The notes beneath the pieces were generated by a model. The model was not told where the DNA came from. It made no database searches and was given only the letters and a program-made list of their open reading frames with translations. Below are positions 27,804 to 36,166 of a stretch of 64,000 bases of DNA, in pieces (within the stretch, counting starts at the first letter, position 1; each line of letters starts with the position of its first letter). The position numbers were made by a program, and so were the translations under genes. Location: contig JAUYGX010000023.1 of assembly GCA_030690365.1 (NCBI GenBank), positions 124,001-188,000 of the forward strand, written 5' to 3'. The DNA is from Bacteroidales bacterium (GTDB lineage: Bacteria > Bacteroidota > Bacteroidia > Bacteroidales > F082).

Positions 27804-28415
27804 ATGCATGTAGCTATCGCAGGAAACATAGGTTCCGGTAAAACAACACTTACCCGGCTGATGTCCAAACAGTTTGGATGGAAACCCCATTACGAAGATG
27901 TAGAAAACAATCCCTACCTCCACAGTTTTTACGAAGACATGCAACGGTGGTCGTTTAATTTGCAGGTCTATTTTCTCAATTCAAGGTTCCGCCAGGTGGT
28001 TGAAATACGGCGCAGTGGCGACAACATTGTTCAGGACAGAACCATCTACGAAGACGCGCATATTTTTGCGCCCAACCTGCACAGCATGAACCTGATGTCG
28101 ACACGAGATTTTGAGAATTATCAATCGCTCTTCGAACTTATGAGTTCTTTTATACAACCACCCGATTTGTTGATCTACCTAAGGGCTTCCGTTTCTACAC
28201 TGGTGGAGCAAATCCAAAAACGTGGCCGCGATTACGAAGAATCCATTCGCCTGGATTACCTGAAACTTCTCAACGAACGTTATGAAGCCTGGATTGAGAC
28301 CTATCATCATGGTAAATTACTGATTATCAACGTTGACGATATGGATTTTAATAAACCCGAAGATTTAAGCATTGTGATCGACAAGGTGAATGCTGAAATC
28401 AATGGGTTGTTTTAA
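27804..28415 (+). CDS. Deoxynucleoside kinase family protein
   Basis: The 203-residue enzyme has the P-loop GNIGSGKTTL at its very start, the DRT motif in QDRTIYEDAHIFA and the lid arginines in RGRDYEESI, as in the deoxyadenosine/deoxyguanosine kinase family. It would salvage deoxynucleosides with ATP in the cytoplasm; nucleoside preference cannot be read reliably. ATG 27804 gives the usual position of the P-loop near residue 7. kdsB follows 23 bp later, probably in the same transcript. Confidence 0.9.
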   Translation: MHVAIAGNIGSGKTTLTRLMSKQFGWKPHYEDVENNPYLHSFYEDMQRWSFNLQVYFLNSRFRQVVEIRRSGDNIVQDRTIYEDAHIFAPNLHSMNLMSTRDFENYQSLFELMSSFIQPPDLLIYLRASVSTLVEQIQKRGRDYEESIRLDYLKLLNERYEAWIETYHHGKLLIINVDDMDFNKPEDLSIVIDKVNAEINGLF

Positions 28416-28438
28416 TCCGTTTCACTGAGATTTTCACG

Positions 28439-29188
28439 ATGAACATAATAGCCATTATTCCTGCACGTTACCAGTCGACCCGGTTTCCGGGCAAACCTCT
28501 GGTAATGATTCAGGGTAAGTCGATGATAAGAAGGGTGGTTGAACAAACCCAAAAAGCCAAAGGAATCGCTAAAGTGGTGGTTGCTACCGATGATCCCCGG
28601 ATTTTCGATCATGTTAAAAGCTTCGGTGGAAATGTAATTCTTTCCAGAGAAAACCACCTCAACGGTACATCACGGTGTTTGGAGGCCCTCGAAATACTTG
28701 ATAGTTCAAGCGATTCACCCATAGAAGCCGTCATCAATGTGCAGGGCGACGAACCAGGTATTCAACCAGAGCAGATTGAGCAAATTGTCACACTTTTAAA
28801 CCAGCCCATGGTTGAAATTGCTACGCTGATTAAAAAGATCGAATCAGAAGAAACACTTTTTAATCCCAATGTTGTAAAGGTAATATTTGGCGAAGACCAC
28901 CATGCCTTGTATTTCAGCCGACAAGCCATTCCTTTTCTTCGGGGCGTCGAAAAAAAACAATGGATAAACAATCATTCCTTTTATAAACACATTGGCATGT
29001 ATGGTTACAAAAGTGGTATTTTGAAGCAAATCATGAAACTTTCTCCAGGGAAACTGGAACAGGCTGAAAGTTTAGAGCAATTGCGATGGCTCGAAAATGG
29101 CTTGTCGATACATACACAGATTACTGAATATGAAAGTGTTGGCATTGACACACCAGAAGATCTTCAAAAACTTACTAACATTTTTTGA
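28439..29188 (+). CDS. kdsB: 3-deoxy-manno-octulosonate cytidylyltransferase
   Basis: The 249-residue enzyme activates KDO with CTP for lipopolysaccharide inner-core synthesis. The N-terminal motif IIPARYQSTRFPGKPL and the metal-binding VQGDEPGI are diagnostic, and the C-terminal VGIDTPEDL is typical. Length matches the family. It lies downstream of the nucleoside kinase and is followed by a 54-bp gap before the HU-SPOR gene. Confidence 0.97.
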   Translation: MNIIAIIPARYQSTRFPGKPLVMIQGKSMIRRVVEQTQKAKGIAKVVVATDDPRIFDHVKSFGGNVILSRENHLNGTSRCLEALEILDSSSDSPIEAVINVQGDEPGIQPEQIEQIVTLLNQPMVEIATLIKKIESEETLFNPNVVKVIFGEDHHALYFSRQAIPFLRGVEKKQWINNHSFYKHIGMYGYKSGILKQIMKLSPGKLEQAESLEQLRWLENGLSIHTQITEYESVGIDTPEDLQKLTNIF

Positions 29189-29242
29189 AAAACCTAATAT
29201 AGTTTACTACTTTAGCGGGTTCTGAACAACAATTGATTTAAG

Positions 29243-30508
29243 ATGAAAATTGCAGGTTACGTTGGTGATTTATTGTATGATTATGAGTGTGTTGTAATAC
29301 CCGGTTTGGGTGGGTTCATCACCAAAGATAAACCCGCACAAGTAATAGCTGTAACCAATCATTTTAAACCACCCTTTCGTGAAGTGATTTTCAACATTCA
29401 CTTGAAAGCCAACGATGGCCTCCTGATAAATTATGTTGCCCGCCAGGAAGAATTGAGCTACAACGAAGCCAAATCGAGGGTTGATATGTTTGCCTTGCAA
29501 TGTCGCAATGCGCTGGACGCTGGAAAACGAATTCGTTTTTATGGGATTGGTACACTGTCGCGTGATGCGGAACAAAACATTGTTTTTACGCAAGACAAGA
29601 GCATCAATTACAATCCGGATGCTTTCGGACTGGGCAGTTTTATTTCACCGGCCATTACGCGTACTTCTGATGAGGAAAAGGTGTTGGGTGCCATTAAGAA
29701 AGTGGTGCCTGAGAAAAAACCAGTTCAGGAAACAAAACCTGCTCCCGAAAAAAGAAAAAAAATTCTGATTGCCACCAAAAAAAGAACCCCATTCAAAAGT
29801 CAATTGGTTTTCCTGATGTTTGTATTCTTGATGATGGGAGTTGGATATGTGTATATGCACCGTGATGCCATGAAATATTACTGGGATAAACATGCACAGA
29901 AAATCCCGATGTTCTATACCAGTCCGCAATCATACCTCGCCAAAAATATTGATTTGTTCCCTGTCGGGAAAATGTCCTATTATACAGCCAACTGGTTTCC
30001 GGGATTATATAAATCCGACATTAAAGCAGAAACTACTACACCCCACCAAAGCGATATCAGCCAGGCTACTCTCATTCCCATGCAGAGTTCAAACACCTTG
30101 CAAGTTGATAATATAACTACTGAGGAACCCGTTGTTGCCAACAACACTCCTGTTGAAATTCCCGAAGAAACACCTGTTGAATCGGCCAAGGAAGTTCTAA
30201 AAAGCGAACCTGTTGCTATTGAAAATAAACCGGAAATTGCCCCTGAAACAAGTCCTGTTGTTGCTTCGCCAAGTGCGAGTTCTTTTAACTACTTTATTAT
30301 TGCAGGATCGTTTAATAACGAGAACAATGCCCGCAAAATGGTATCGCAACTCAAGTCTAAAGGATTTGAGGCCATGATTGCCGACACCAATAAAAATGGC
30401 ATGTTTCGGGTAGCCTATAAGGGTTTTCGCACGGCTGAGGAAGCATCTTTTGAGCTCGCAGACATTAAAAACAAACACAACCAGCAAGCCTGGGTACTAA
30501 AAAAATAA
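29243..30508 (+). CDS. HU-CCDC81 and SPOR domain membrane protein
   Basis: The 421-residue protein has two small N-terminal domains (about 1-60 and 62-135) resembling the bacterial CCDC81-type HU folds found in Bacteroidota (YDYECVVIPGLGGFI; LSYNEAKSRVDMFALQCRNAL). A basic linker follows, then one membrane helix (about 184-205, LVFLMFVFLMMGVGYVYM), a Pro/Glu/Ser-rich periplasmic spacer and a C-terminal SPOR domain (about 348-420, YFIIAGSFNNENNARKMVSQL). The SPOR part should bind denuded septal peptidoglycan, while the N-terminal HU-like pair faces the cytoplasm. Whether it contacts DNA or protein is unknown. The family name is from memory; the order of domains is seen directly. Confidence 0.85.
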   Translation: MKIAGYVGDLLYDYECVVIPGLGGFITKDKPAQVIAVTNHFKPPFREVIFNIHLKANDGLLINYVARQEELSYNEAKSRVDMFALQCRNALDAGKRIRFYGIGTLSRDAEQNIVFTQDKSINYNPDAFGLGSFISPAITRTSDEEKVLGAIKKVVPEKKPVQETKPAPEKRKKILIATKKRTPFKSQLVFLMFVFLMMGVGYVYMHRDAMKYYWDKHAQKIPMFYTSPQSYLAKNIDLFPVGKMSYYTANWFPGLYKSDIKAETTTPHQSDISQATLIPMQSSNTLQVDNITTEEPVVANNTPVEIPEETPVESAKEVLKSEPVAIENKPEIAPETSPVVASPSASSFNYFIIAGSFNNENNARKMVSQLKSKGFEAMIADTNKNGMFRVAYKGFRTAEEASFELADIKNKHNQQAWVLKK

Positions 30509-30526
30509 TCCCGAAACTTTCAAACC

Positions 30527-31207
30527 TTGAGTACAAAGAATAAACTCCAACATTTTGCCGAAAACCTCACTTTCGACAACCTGTTTCAGATGAGCTATGA
30601 GGAAGTGATCCTTGGATTCCCGTTGGCCGGGAAATGGGCTGCGGATTTTTTTAAAAATAACCACGAAATCATTCTGGAGCTGGGCTGTGGCAAAGGTGAG
30701 TACACTGTAGGACTTGCAAAAAGAAATCCTGATAAAAACTATATAGGTGCCGATATTAAAGGGGCCAGGCTTTGGCGTGGATTAAAAACCACTCAAGAAG
30801 AAAACATTAAAAATGCGGCCTTTATCCGCACCCGTATCAACCTGATTGAATTTTATTTTAAACCAAACGAAATCAGTGAGATATGGATTACTTTTCCCGA
30901 TCCGCATGCGCGTGATGTGGTTGAAAAAAAGCGTCTCACTTCACCCCAATTTATTGAGCGTTACCGCAAGATTCTGAAACCTGGCGGCATTATCCACCTC
31001 AAAACCGACAACATCATTTTGCTTGAATCAACCCTGGATACCATCCGGGAATATAACCACGAGTTACTGGAAGTAAATTATAATGTATACGACGGTCAGC
31101 CGGAAAACGAACTCACTCAAATACAGACACATTACGAAAAAATGTGGTTAAAGCACGGAACAAAAATTAAATATCTGAAGTTTAGGCTAAACCCTGTTTT
31201 TAATTAA
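30527..31207 (+). CDS. trmB: tRNA (guanosine(46)-N7)-methyltransferase
   Basis: The 226-residue SAM-dependent enzyme methylates G46 in the tRNA variable loop. The SAM-binding motif is ILELGCGKGEYTVGLAK, and the family's catalytic motif appears as ITFPDPHARDVVEKKRLTS, a longer variant of the usual FPDPWPKKRHHKRR but with the basic ending retained. Translation appears to start with TTG at 30527, 18 bp after the previous gene; the next in-frame ATG would remove part of the N-terminus. It precedes an alkyltransferase-like gene by 10 bp. Confidence 0.93.
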   Translation: MSTKNKLQHFAENLTFDNLFQMSYEEVILGFPLAGKWAADFFKNNHEIILELGCGKGEYTVGLAKRNPDKNYIGADIKGARLWRGLKTTQEENIKNAAFIRTRINLIEFYFKPNEISEIWITFPDPHARDVVEKKRLTSPQFIERYRKILKPGGIIHLKTDNIILLESTLDTIREYNHELLEVNYNVYDGQPENELTQIQTHYEKMWLKHGTKIKYLKFRLNPVFN

Positions 31208-31217
31208 TTTTCGCGCC

Positions 31218-31544
31218 ATGACAGACACCTTTTTCAATCAGGTTTATCAGGTAGTGGCGCAAATTCCCTTTGGACGTGTAACCACTTATGGCGCTATTGC
31301 AGAATATCTGGGCAGTAAAGGTGCCAGCAGGATGGTGGGATGGGCACTCAACAGCTCAAAAAATTTTCCTGAAGCACTTCCGGCCCATCGGGTAGTTAAC
31401 AGGAATGGTTTACTTACCGGCAAACGCCATTTTGGCGGAACACAGGTAATGGCTGACTTACTACAAAGCGAAGGAATTGAAATTGTTGAAGACCGCATCA
31501 TCAATTTTAAAGAAAAAATGTGGTTCCCCGAAACCAAATACTGA
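31218..31544 (+). CDS. Alkyltransferase-like (ATL) DNA-binding protein
   Basis: The 108-residue protein is homologous to the C-terminal domain of O6-methylguanine-DNA methyltransferase (FGRVTTYGAIAEYLGSKGASR with the DNA-binding helix-turn-helix). In the active-site motif PCHRV, however, alanine replaces the acceptor cysteine (PAHRV, residues 55-59, A56). It therefore cannot transfer alkyl groups and belongs to the ATL class, which binds O6-alkylguanine and hands it to nucleotide excision repair. It follows trmB by 10 bp. The residue change is seen directly; the repair role is family knowledge. Confidence 0.92.
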   Translation: MTDTFFNQVYQVVAQIPFGRVTTYGAIAEYLGSKGASRMVGWALNSSKNFPEALPAHRVVNRNGLLTGKRHFGGTQVMADLLQSEGIEIVEDRIINFKEKMWFPETKY

Positions 31545-31645
31545 CCTGCCTAAAAAACTTCTTCCCCATCTGATTGACCTTATTGATATTTCCATCCAAA
31601 TAAGGGAATAAACCAAAGAAAATGTTTCTCCTTTGAAATAATAAG

Positions 31646-31653
31646 TAATTTTG
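31646..31653 (+). promoter_or_regulatory. -7 promoter box of mrp-nifU (TAATTTTG)
   Basis: A perfect TAnnTTTG box lies 46 bases before the mrp ATG at 31700, in a 155-bp intergenic space. The start of transcription would be near 31660. A TTTC 17 bp upstream could serve as an imperfect -33 element. Confidence 0.45.
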
Positions 31654-31699
31654 TACCATCTGAATTTTTAATTATTATTAAATCTAAATAAGAATAGTA

Positions 31700-32743
31700 A
31701 TGGCGATTACAAAGCAACAGGTGATCAATGTGTTGAAGCAGGTAATCTTTTTTGCAAAACAAAACAACATTGTTGATTTGAATATGGTTGACGACCTGGT
31801 GGTAAAAGAAGATGAAATCAGCATGGCGGTTATCTTTCCGAAGCTGGCAGATAACTCAGTGCCCATTGTTTCCAACTCAATTTCAAAAACCCTGAAAGCG
31901 GAATTTGGCAACCACATTTTAGTGGATATTACACCTGTGGCCGAGAAGGACCGCGGGTTGGGACCCTTGTCAGGTGTAAAAAACATCATTGCGGTGATTG
32001 CCGGAAAAGGCGGAGTTGGTAAATCCACCGTAGCTGCAAACCTGGCTGTTGCACTGGCCAAAGCAGGACATTCGGTTGGCATTCTGGATGCCGATATCAT
32101 GGGACCTTCGGTACCAATTTTGTTTGGTGTGGAGGGCGAACAGCCCGGCATCATCGAACGTCAGGGTAAACAGTACATGGTTCCTCTGGAAAAATACGGG
32201 GTACACATCTTATCGCTTGGCTTTTTTGTAAAACCTGACCAGGCCCTGATGTGGCGCGGATCTATGATCAACAATGCCTTTAATCAACTGATGAAAGATG
32301 CCGAATGGGGCAATCTTGATTTTCTGGTCATCGACATGCCTCCGGGAACGGGCGACATTCAACTTACACTGGGACAATCGTATAAAGTCCGGGGAACCGT
32401 TCTGGTTACAACTCCACAGCGTGTTGCCACGGCCGATGTACGTCGGGCAGCCCTCATGTGCCGTCAGGATAAACTCACGATCCCCCTTTTGGGAATCGTA
32501 GAAAACATGGCCTATTTTGTGCCTCTGGATGCACCCGATAAGAAGTATTACATTTTTGGAAAAGGTCAGGCGATGCTACTTGCCGAAGAGCTTAACATCC
32601 CTATTTTGGCAGAAATTCCCATAGTAGAAGCTATTTCCGAATCGGGTGATTCCGGAAATCCAATTGCCTTGGACGATTCATCCATTATCGCTCAAACCTT
32701 TGCCCAACTGGTAACCAATTTACAAACTGAATTAAATAAATAA
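31700..32743 (+). CDS. mrp: Mrp/NBP35-family P-loop ATPase (Fe-S carrier type)
   Basis: The 347-residue cytoplasmic protein has an N-terminal MIP18-like domain (about 1-80) and a deviant-Walker P-loop domain (AGKGGVGKST at 101-110; DADIMGPSVP; IDMPPGTGD). ApbC/Mrp proteins assemble or transfer iron-sulphur clusters. In classical members a CxxC near the C-terminus bridges a cluster between subunits, but the corresponding segment here reads ENMAYFVPLDAPDKKYYIFG and has no cysteine pair. The NifU-like gene 18 bp downstream, with a CxxC, is the obvious partner and both are likely one transcript. Confidence 0.93.
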   Translation: MAITKQQVINVLKQVIFFAKQNNIVDLNMVDDLVVKEDEISMAVIFPKLADNSVPIVSNSISKTLKAEFGNHILVDITPVAEKDRGLGPLSGVKNIIAVIAGKGGVGKSTVAANLAVALAKAGHSVGILDADIMGPSVPILFGVEGEQPGIIERQGKQYMVPLEKYGVHILSLGFFVKPDQALMWRGSMINNAFNQLMKDAEWGNLDFLVIDMPPGTGDIQLTLGQSYKVRGTVLVTTPQRVATADVRRAALMCRQDKLTIPLLGIVENMAYFVPLDAPDKKYYIFGKGQAMLLAEELNIPILAEIPIVEAISESGDSGNPIALDDSSIIAQTFAQLVTNLQTELNK

Positions 32744-32761
32744 CCAAAACCAAATCATAAA

Positions 32762-33013
32762 ATGGCTAGTAAAGAAGAAATGAACCAAAAAGTGCTGAAT
32801 GTGCTTGATCAGGTACGACCTTATCTACAGGCGGATGGTGGCGACATCAAATTTATCGGGCTTACAGACGATATGATTGTAAATGTGGAGCTTACAGGTG
32901 CTTGCGGGTCATGTGCCTTTAGCACCATGACGTTAAAGAATGGTGTGGAAGCAACACTCAGGAAAATAATCCCTGAAATCAAAGAAGTGGTGGCTATAAA
33001 CCTGTCTGTATAA
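32762..33013 (+). CDS. NifU-like (Nfu C-terminal domain) Fe-S scaffold protein
   Basis: The 83-residue protein is a single NifU C-terminal domain. It has the typical DQVRPYLQADGGDIKF start and the cluster-binding CxxC in ACGSCAFSTMTLKNGVE. Such proteins carry a 4Fe-4S cluster between subunits and deliver it to targets. It follows mrp by 18 bp, an arrangement that suggests a two-part cluster-delivery module. It converges on nadE across a 36-bp gap. Confidence 0.95.
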   Translation: MASKEEMNQKVLNVLDQVRPYLQADGGDIKFIGLTDDMIVNVELTGACGSCAFSTMTLKNGVEATLRKIIPEIKEVVAINLSV

Positions 33014-33049
33014 ATAATTGTTTAAAACATGATGTCGCTTGTGGCCTGA

Positions 33050-34687
33050 CTACGACAGGTATCGGGCCACAATAGGCATGCGACGGCCCATTCCAAATGC
33101 TTTACCGGTTACCCGGAGGATGGGAGGAGTTTGATAACGCTTGTATTCGTTGATGTTTACAAGTCTTAATATCCTTCCAACCAAATCTTTATCAAACCCC
33201 AAGGCTACTATTTCTTTGGGGCCTTTCCGTTCTTCGATATACAAATACAGAATCTCATCCAAAATATGGTACTCTGGCAATGAGTCTGAGTCCTTCTGAT
33301 CGGGCCGCAATTCGGCCGATGGTGGTTTGGAAATAATATTTTCGGGAATCACCTCCTTGTTTCGGTTGATGTATCGTGCCAACTGAAACACCTTGGTTTT
33401 ATACACATCACCAATAACCGATAATCCACCGTTCATATCACCATACAAGGTGCCATATCCTACAGCAGCTTCACTTTTGTTGCTGGTATTCAACAGAATA
33501 TATCCGAATTTATTGGATAAAGCCATTAAAATCACACCCCGGATGCGTGCCTGCATATTCTCTTCAGCCAGGTTAAAGGGCAAATCCCTAAAGTAAGGTA
33601 ACAGTGTTTCTTCAAGTGCAAAAAATCCCTTTTCTATGGCAATAGTATCGTAGGGCATGCCCAGATTAAGGGCCAGCTTCACGGCATCGTTCACAGAATG
33701 GTCGGTAGAATACCGGGATGGCAACAGAACATTGTACACATTTTCGGCACCCAGCGCTTCTGCCGCCAAAACCGCTGTTACGGCAGAGTCGATACCTCCG
33801 GAGAGACCTAAAATAGCCTTTTTAAATCCCAGTTTTCCAAAGTAATTTTTGATACCCATGACCAGTGCATCATGAATTAACGCCATTTCATCCTTTTTGT
33901 CCGACTGAAGATTTGAAGAATGCACTTGTAGGTCATCTGTATCAACAATCCGGAAATCCTCCTCAAAATATTTGAGTTCATGAATTAAGTTGCCTTCCCC
34001 GTCCATCACCAACGATCCGCCATCGAACAACAGTTCTGTTTGCGCACCAACATGATTTACATAAAGCAGCGGCATTCGATATTCAAGGGCATTTTTCCGT
34101 AGTACCAGTTTTCGCTCGTCCGCCTGAGATACATGAAACGGAGAAGCGGCAATGTTGATCATCAAATCCGGAAGCTGACTTTTTAACTCCTCCATAGGAT
34201 TGGTGATATACAACGGGTTATCCTGTACGTTCCATAAATCTTCGCAAATGGTCAGCGCAATTCGCTTTCCGCGGAAAGGGATAACCTCAAAATGCCGGTT
34301 GGGTTCAAAATAACGGTATTCGTCGAATATATCATAGTTGGGCAACAGCGTTTTATGAATGAATTGTACCACTTTCCCATCTGAAATAAACGCCGCAGAA
34401 TTAAACAAAGGCTTGCCTTTTGGAGCATAATTGTACGTAGGCAATCCAACAATGGCGGCTATCCCGGTGCTATGAGGTGCAATTTTTTCCAGTGCAACCC
34501 CGCATTCATCCACAAAATCGGTAAACTCAAGAAAATCACGGGGAGGATAACCTGAAATGGCCAACTCAGAAAACACAATGAGTTCTGCCCCCTGACTTTT
34601 GGCCTGTTGGATGGAATGTAAGATTTTGTTTACATTGCTATCGAAATTACCAATATGGTAATTAAGCTGTGCGAGTGCAATTTTCAA
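33050..34687 (-). CDS. nadE: Glutamine-dependent NAD+ synthetase
   Basis: The 545-residue enzyme makes NAD from nicotinate adenine dinucleotide. The N-terminal nitrilase-fold glutaminase domain keeps the catalytic triad E41, K112 and C148 (TICEDLW), and the C-terminal synthetase domain has the pyrophosphatase P-loop SGGIDS at 296-301. Both activities appear intact, so glutamine rather than free ammonia should be the nitrogen donor. The gene begins 27 bp after a beta-barrel gene on the same strand, so it may be transcribed from the promoter of that gene. Confidence 0.97.
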   Translation of the reverse strand: MKIALAQLNYHIGNFDSNVNKILHSIQQAKSQGAELIVFSELAISGYPPRDFLEFTDFVDECGVALEKIAPHSTGIAAIVGLPTYNYAPKGKPLFNSAAFISDGKVVQFIHKTLLPNYDIFDEYRYFEPNRHFEVIPFRGKRIALTICEDLWNVQDNPLYITNPMEELKSQLPDLMINIAASPFHVSQADERKLVLRKNALEYRMPLLYVNHVGAQTELLFDGGSLVMDGEGNLIHELKYFEEDFRIVDTDDLQVHSSNLQSDKKDEMALIHDALVMGIKNYFGKLGFKKAILGLSGGIDSAVTAVLAAEALGAENVYNVLLPSRYSTDHSVNDAVKLALNLGMPYDTIAIEKGFFALEETLLPYFRDLPFNLAEENMQARIRGVILMALSNKFGYILLNTSNKSEAAVGYGTLYGDMNGGLSVIGDVYKTKVFQLARYINRNKEVIPENIISKPPSAELRPDQKDSDSLPEYHILDEILYLYIEERKGPKEIVALGFDKDLVGRILRLVNINEYKRYQTPPILRVTGKAFGMGRRMPIVARYLS

Positions 34688-34714
34688 TGATACGATTGTT
34701 ATTGAGTGGTTAGA

Positions 34715-35392
34715 CTAAAAAATAACTGCCACATTTACTTCAATGAAGTTACTTCGGGCGGAGTTTTTTTCATCCGGATTCATAGCGTTGTCACCCGACA
34801 GCACATTGCTAAATGCATTGTCGTATTTAATTCCGGTACGCAAATAGGTGTCTCCCGAAAGGGGAATCTCAACACCACCTCCCAAAAGCAGGGAAGTCCT
34901 GAAAAACTTCATATCACCCGTGATGTCGTGGTCGTTGGTAATAGGTGCATTGCTGTCATCAGGCAAAAACGAATCTTTTCCTTTTGCCGAAAGCAGGAAG
35001 CCCAATCCAAAACCAATCTGGCCATAATACCTCAACCCTTTAATTTCATTGGTTTTCATGGTAAAAGCCAAAGGCAACTCGATATATTTAGAACGGTATT
35101 TACGCGTTAAAATACCATCCATCGCATCTGCGGACCGAGAAGGATATTCGAGCGTTCCATTGAGAAAAACCACATCAAATCCGGTGGTAAATGCATAATT
35201 TTCCATGAGGTACACATCCGCAACAAAGCCCCAGGCTGCTCCAAAAGCGCTTCCCTGATTTTCATAATTGTCGGCACTGCTGCGGAACCAACCCAGATTT
35301 GCACCCGCTTTAAACCCAAACTGAAAAGGCTTATGTTGAGCTTCAACACCAAGAAATGACAATAATAAACAAACTAAAAGTAATTTTTTCAT
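34715..35392 (-). CDS. Outer-membrane beta-barrel protein (porin family)
   Basis: The 225-residue protein has a cleavable signal peptide (MKKLLLVCLLLSFLGVEAQ) and alternating amphipathic strands with glycines and aromatic ends (FGFKAGANLGWF at the start, FIEVNVAVIF at the end), as in the PF13568 small-barrel family of Bacteroidota. No ligand is evident. It is transcribed from a divergent promoter region shared with a second barrel gene and may carry nadE on the same transcript. Confidence 0.85.
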   Translation of the reverse strand: MKKLLLVCLLLSFLGVEAQHKPFQFGFKAGANLGWFRSSADNYENQGSAFGAAWGFVADVYLMENYAFTTGFDVVFLNGTLEYPSRSADAMDGILTRKYRSKYIELPLAFTMKTNEIKGLRYYGQIGFGLGFLLSAKGKDSFLPDDSNAPITNDHDITGDMKFFRTSLLLGGGVEIPLSGDTYLRTGIKYDNAFSNVLSGDNAMNPDEKNSARSNFIEVNVAVIF

Positions 35393-35409
35393 GTTTTATG
35401 AAGTTTATA

Positions 35410-35417
35410 CAAAGATA
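35410..35417 (-). promoter_or_regulatory. -7 promoter box of the 34715-35392 barrel gene (TATCTTTG)
   Basis: A perfect minus-strand TATCTTTG lies 18 bases before the ATG at 35392. Its mirror-image partner for the divergent gene is at 35458-35465, so the 99-bp space holds two outward-facing promoters. Confidence 0.5.
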
Positions 35418-35457
35418 GGATTTCAATTAAAATGCGAAGCGATAACAAATATTTATT

Positions 35458-35465
35458 TATCTTTG
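35458..35465 (+). promoter_or_regulatory. -7 promoter box of the 35492-36100 barrel gene (TATCTTTG)
   Basis: A perfect TAnnTTTG box 26 bases before the ATG at 35492, identical to the box used by the divergent barrel gene. No TTG lies at the normal -33 spacing. Confidence 0.5.
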
Positions 35466-35491
35466 ACTATTCAACTTAAAAAAAATAGACC

Positions 35492-36100
35492 ATGAAAAAA
35501 CTAATGCTTATTATGGTGGCCTTATTCGCAACCACAGTGATGTTCGGCCAGTTTCATATTGGACCACAAATTGGATTTACTTCCTCAAAACTCACCACCA
35601 ACCAGAATGACATTAAAACCTCTTTCAAAAGCAATTTTGTTTTTGGTGCTTTCGCCCGGATTGGGGATAAAATTTATGTACAACCCGAAATTAACTGGCT
35701 TACCCAGGGGGGTGTATGGGAAGCTAAGACGGATGGTTCCGAAATTGGAAAAACTGAATTGACCTATAAAACCATCCAAATCCCGGTGAGTGTAGGATAT
35801 AAACTCATCGACATGAAAGTAGTAAATATCAGGGTATTTGGTGGTTTTGCAGCCAATATTGCTGCTGACAAAAAGATGAAAATAAACGATATTACCGAGC
35901 CAATAAAAGACGCAGACTGGAGTAATATGGTATGGCAGTATCAGGTAGGTGCCGGTGTGGATGTACTGATGTTTGCTTTGGACATCAAATACATGGGCGG
36001 ATTAAACAACCTCTATAAAGGTGATGTTCAGTATGATGGTGAAACACTATCAACCAAATCGAACCTGTTTATGGTCACCCTTGGCTGGAAGATTTTCTAG
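35492..36100 (+). CDS. Outer-membrane beta-barrel protein
   Basis: The 202-residue protein has a signal peptide (MKKLMLIMVALFATTVMFGQ) and about eight amphipathic strands (HIGPQIGFTSSKL, IYVQPEINWLTQGG, final FMVTLGWKIF), as in the small OmpW/PF13568-like barrels. It differs in sequence from the divergent barrel at 34715-35392 but shares its promoter type, so the pair may be expressed together. A strong terminator follows at 36127, so it is a single-gene unit. Confidence 0.85.
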   Translation: MKKLMLIMVALFATTVMFGQFHIGPQIGFTSSKLTTNQNDIKTSFKSNFVFGAFARIGDKIYVQPEINWLTQGGVWEAKTDGSEIGKTELTYKTIQIPVSVGYKLIDMKVVNIRVFGGFAANIAADKKMKINDITEPIKDADWSNMVWQYQVGAGVDVLMFALDIKYMGGLNNLYKGDVQYDGETLSTKSNLFMVTLGWKIF

Positions 36101-36126
36101 CAAGAGAAAATAGAACTTACAAAGTG

Positions 36127-36160
36127 AAATGTCAGTACTTTTGTGCTGACATTTTTTTTT
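36127..36160 (+). terminator. Rho-independent terminator after the barrel gene
   Basis: A 12-bp stem (36127-36138 with 36143-36154, one G-U pair) closes a TTTT loop and runs into a tract of about ten T residues. It lies 27 bases after the barrel stop codon and ends 7 bases before the gldB ATG, so it insulates gldB from upstream transcription, and the gldB start lies almost on its T-tract. Confidence 0.85.
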
Positions 36161-36166
36161 TGATCC

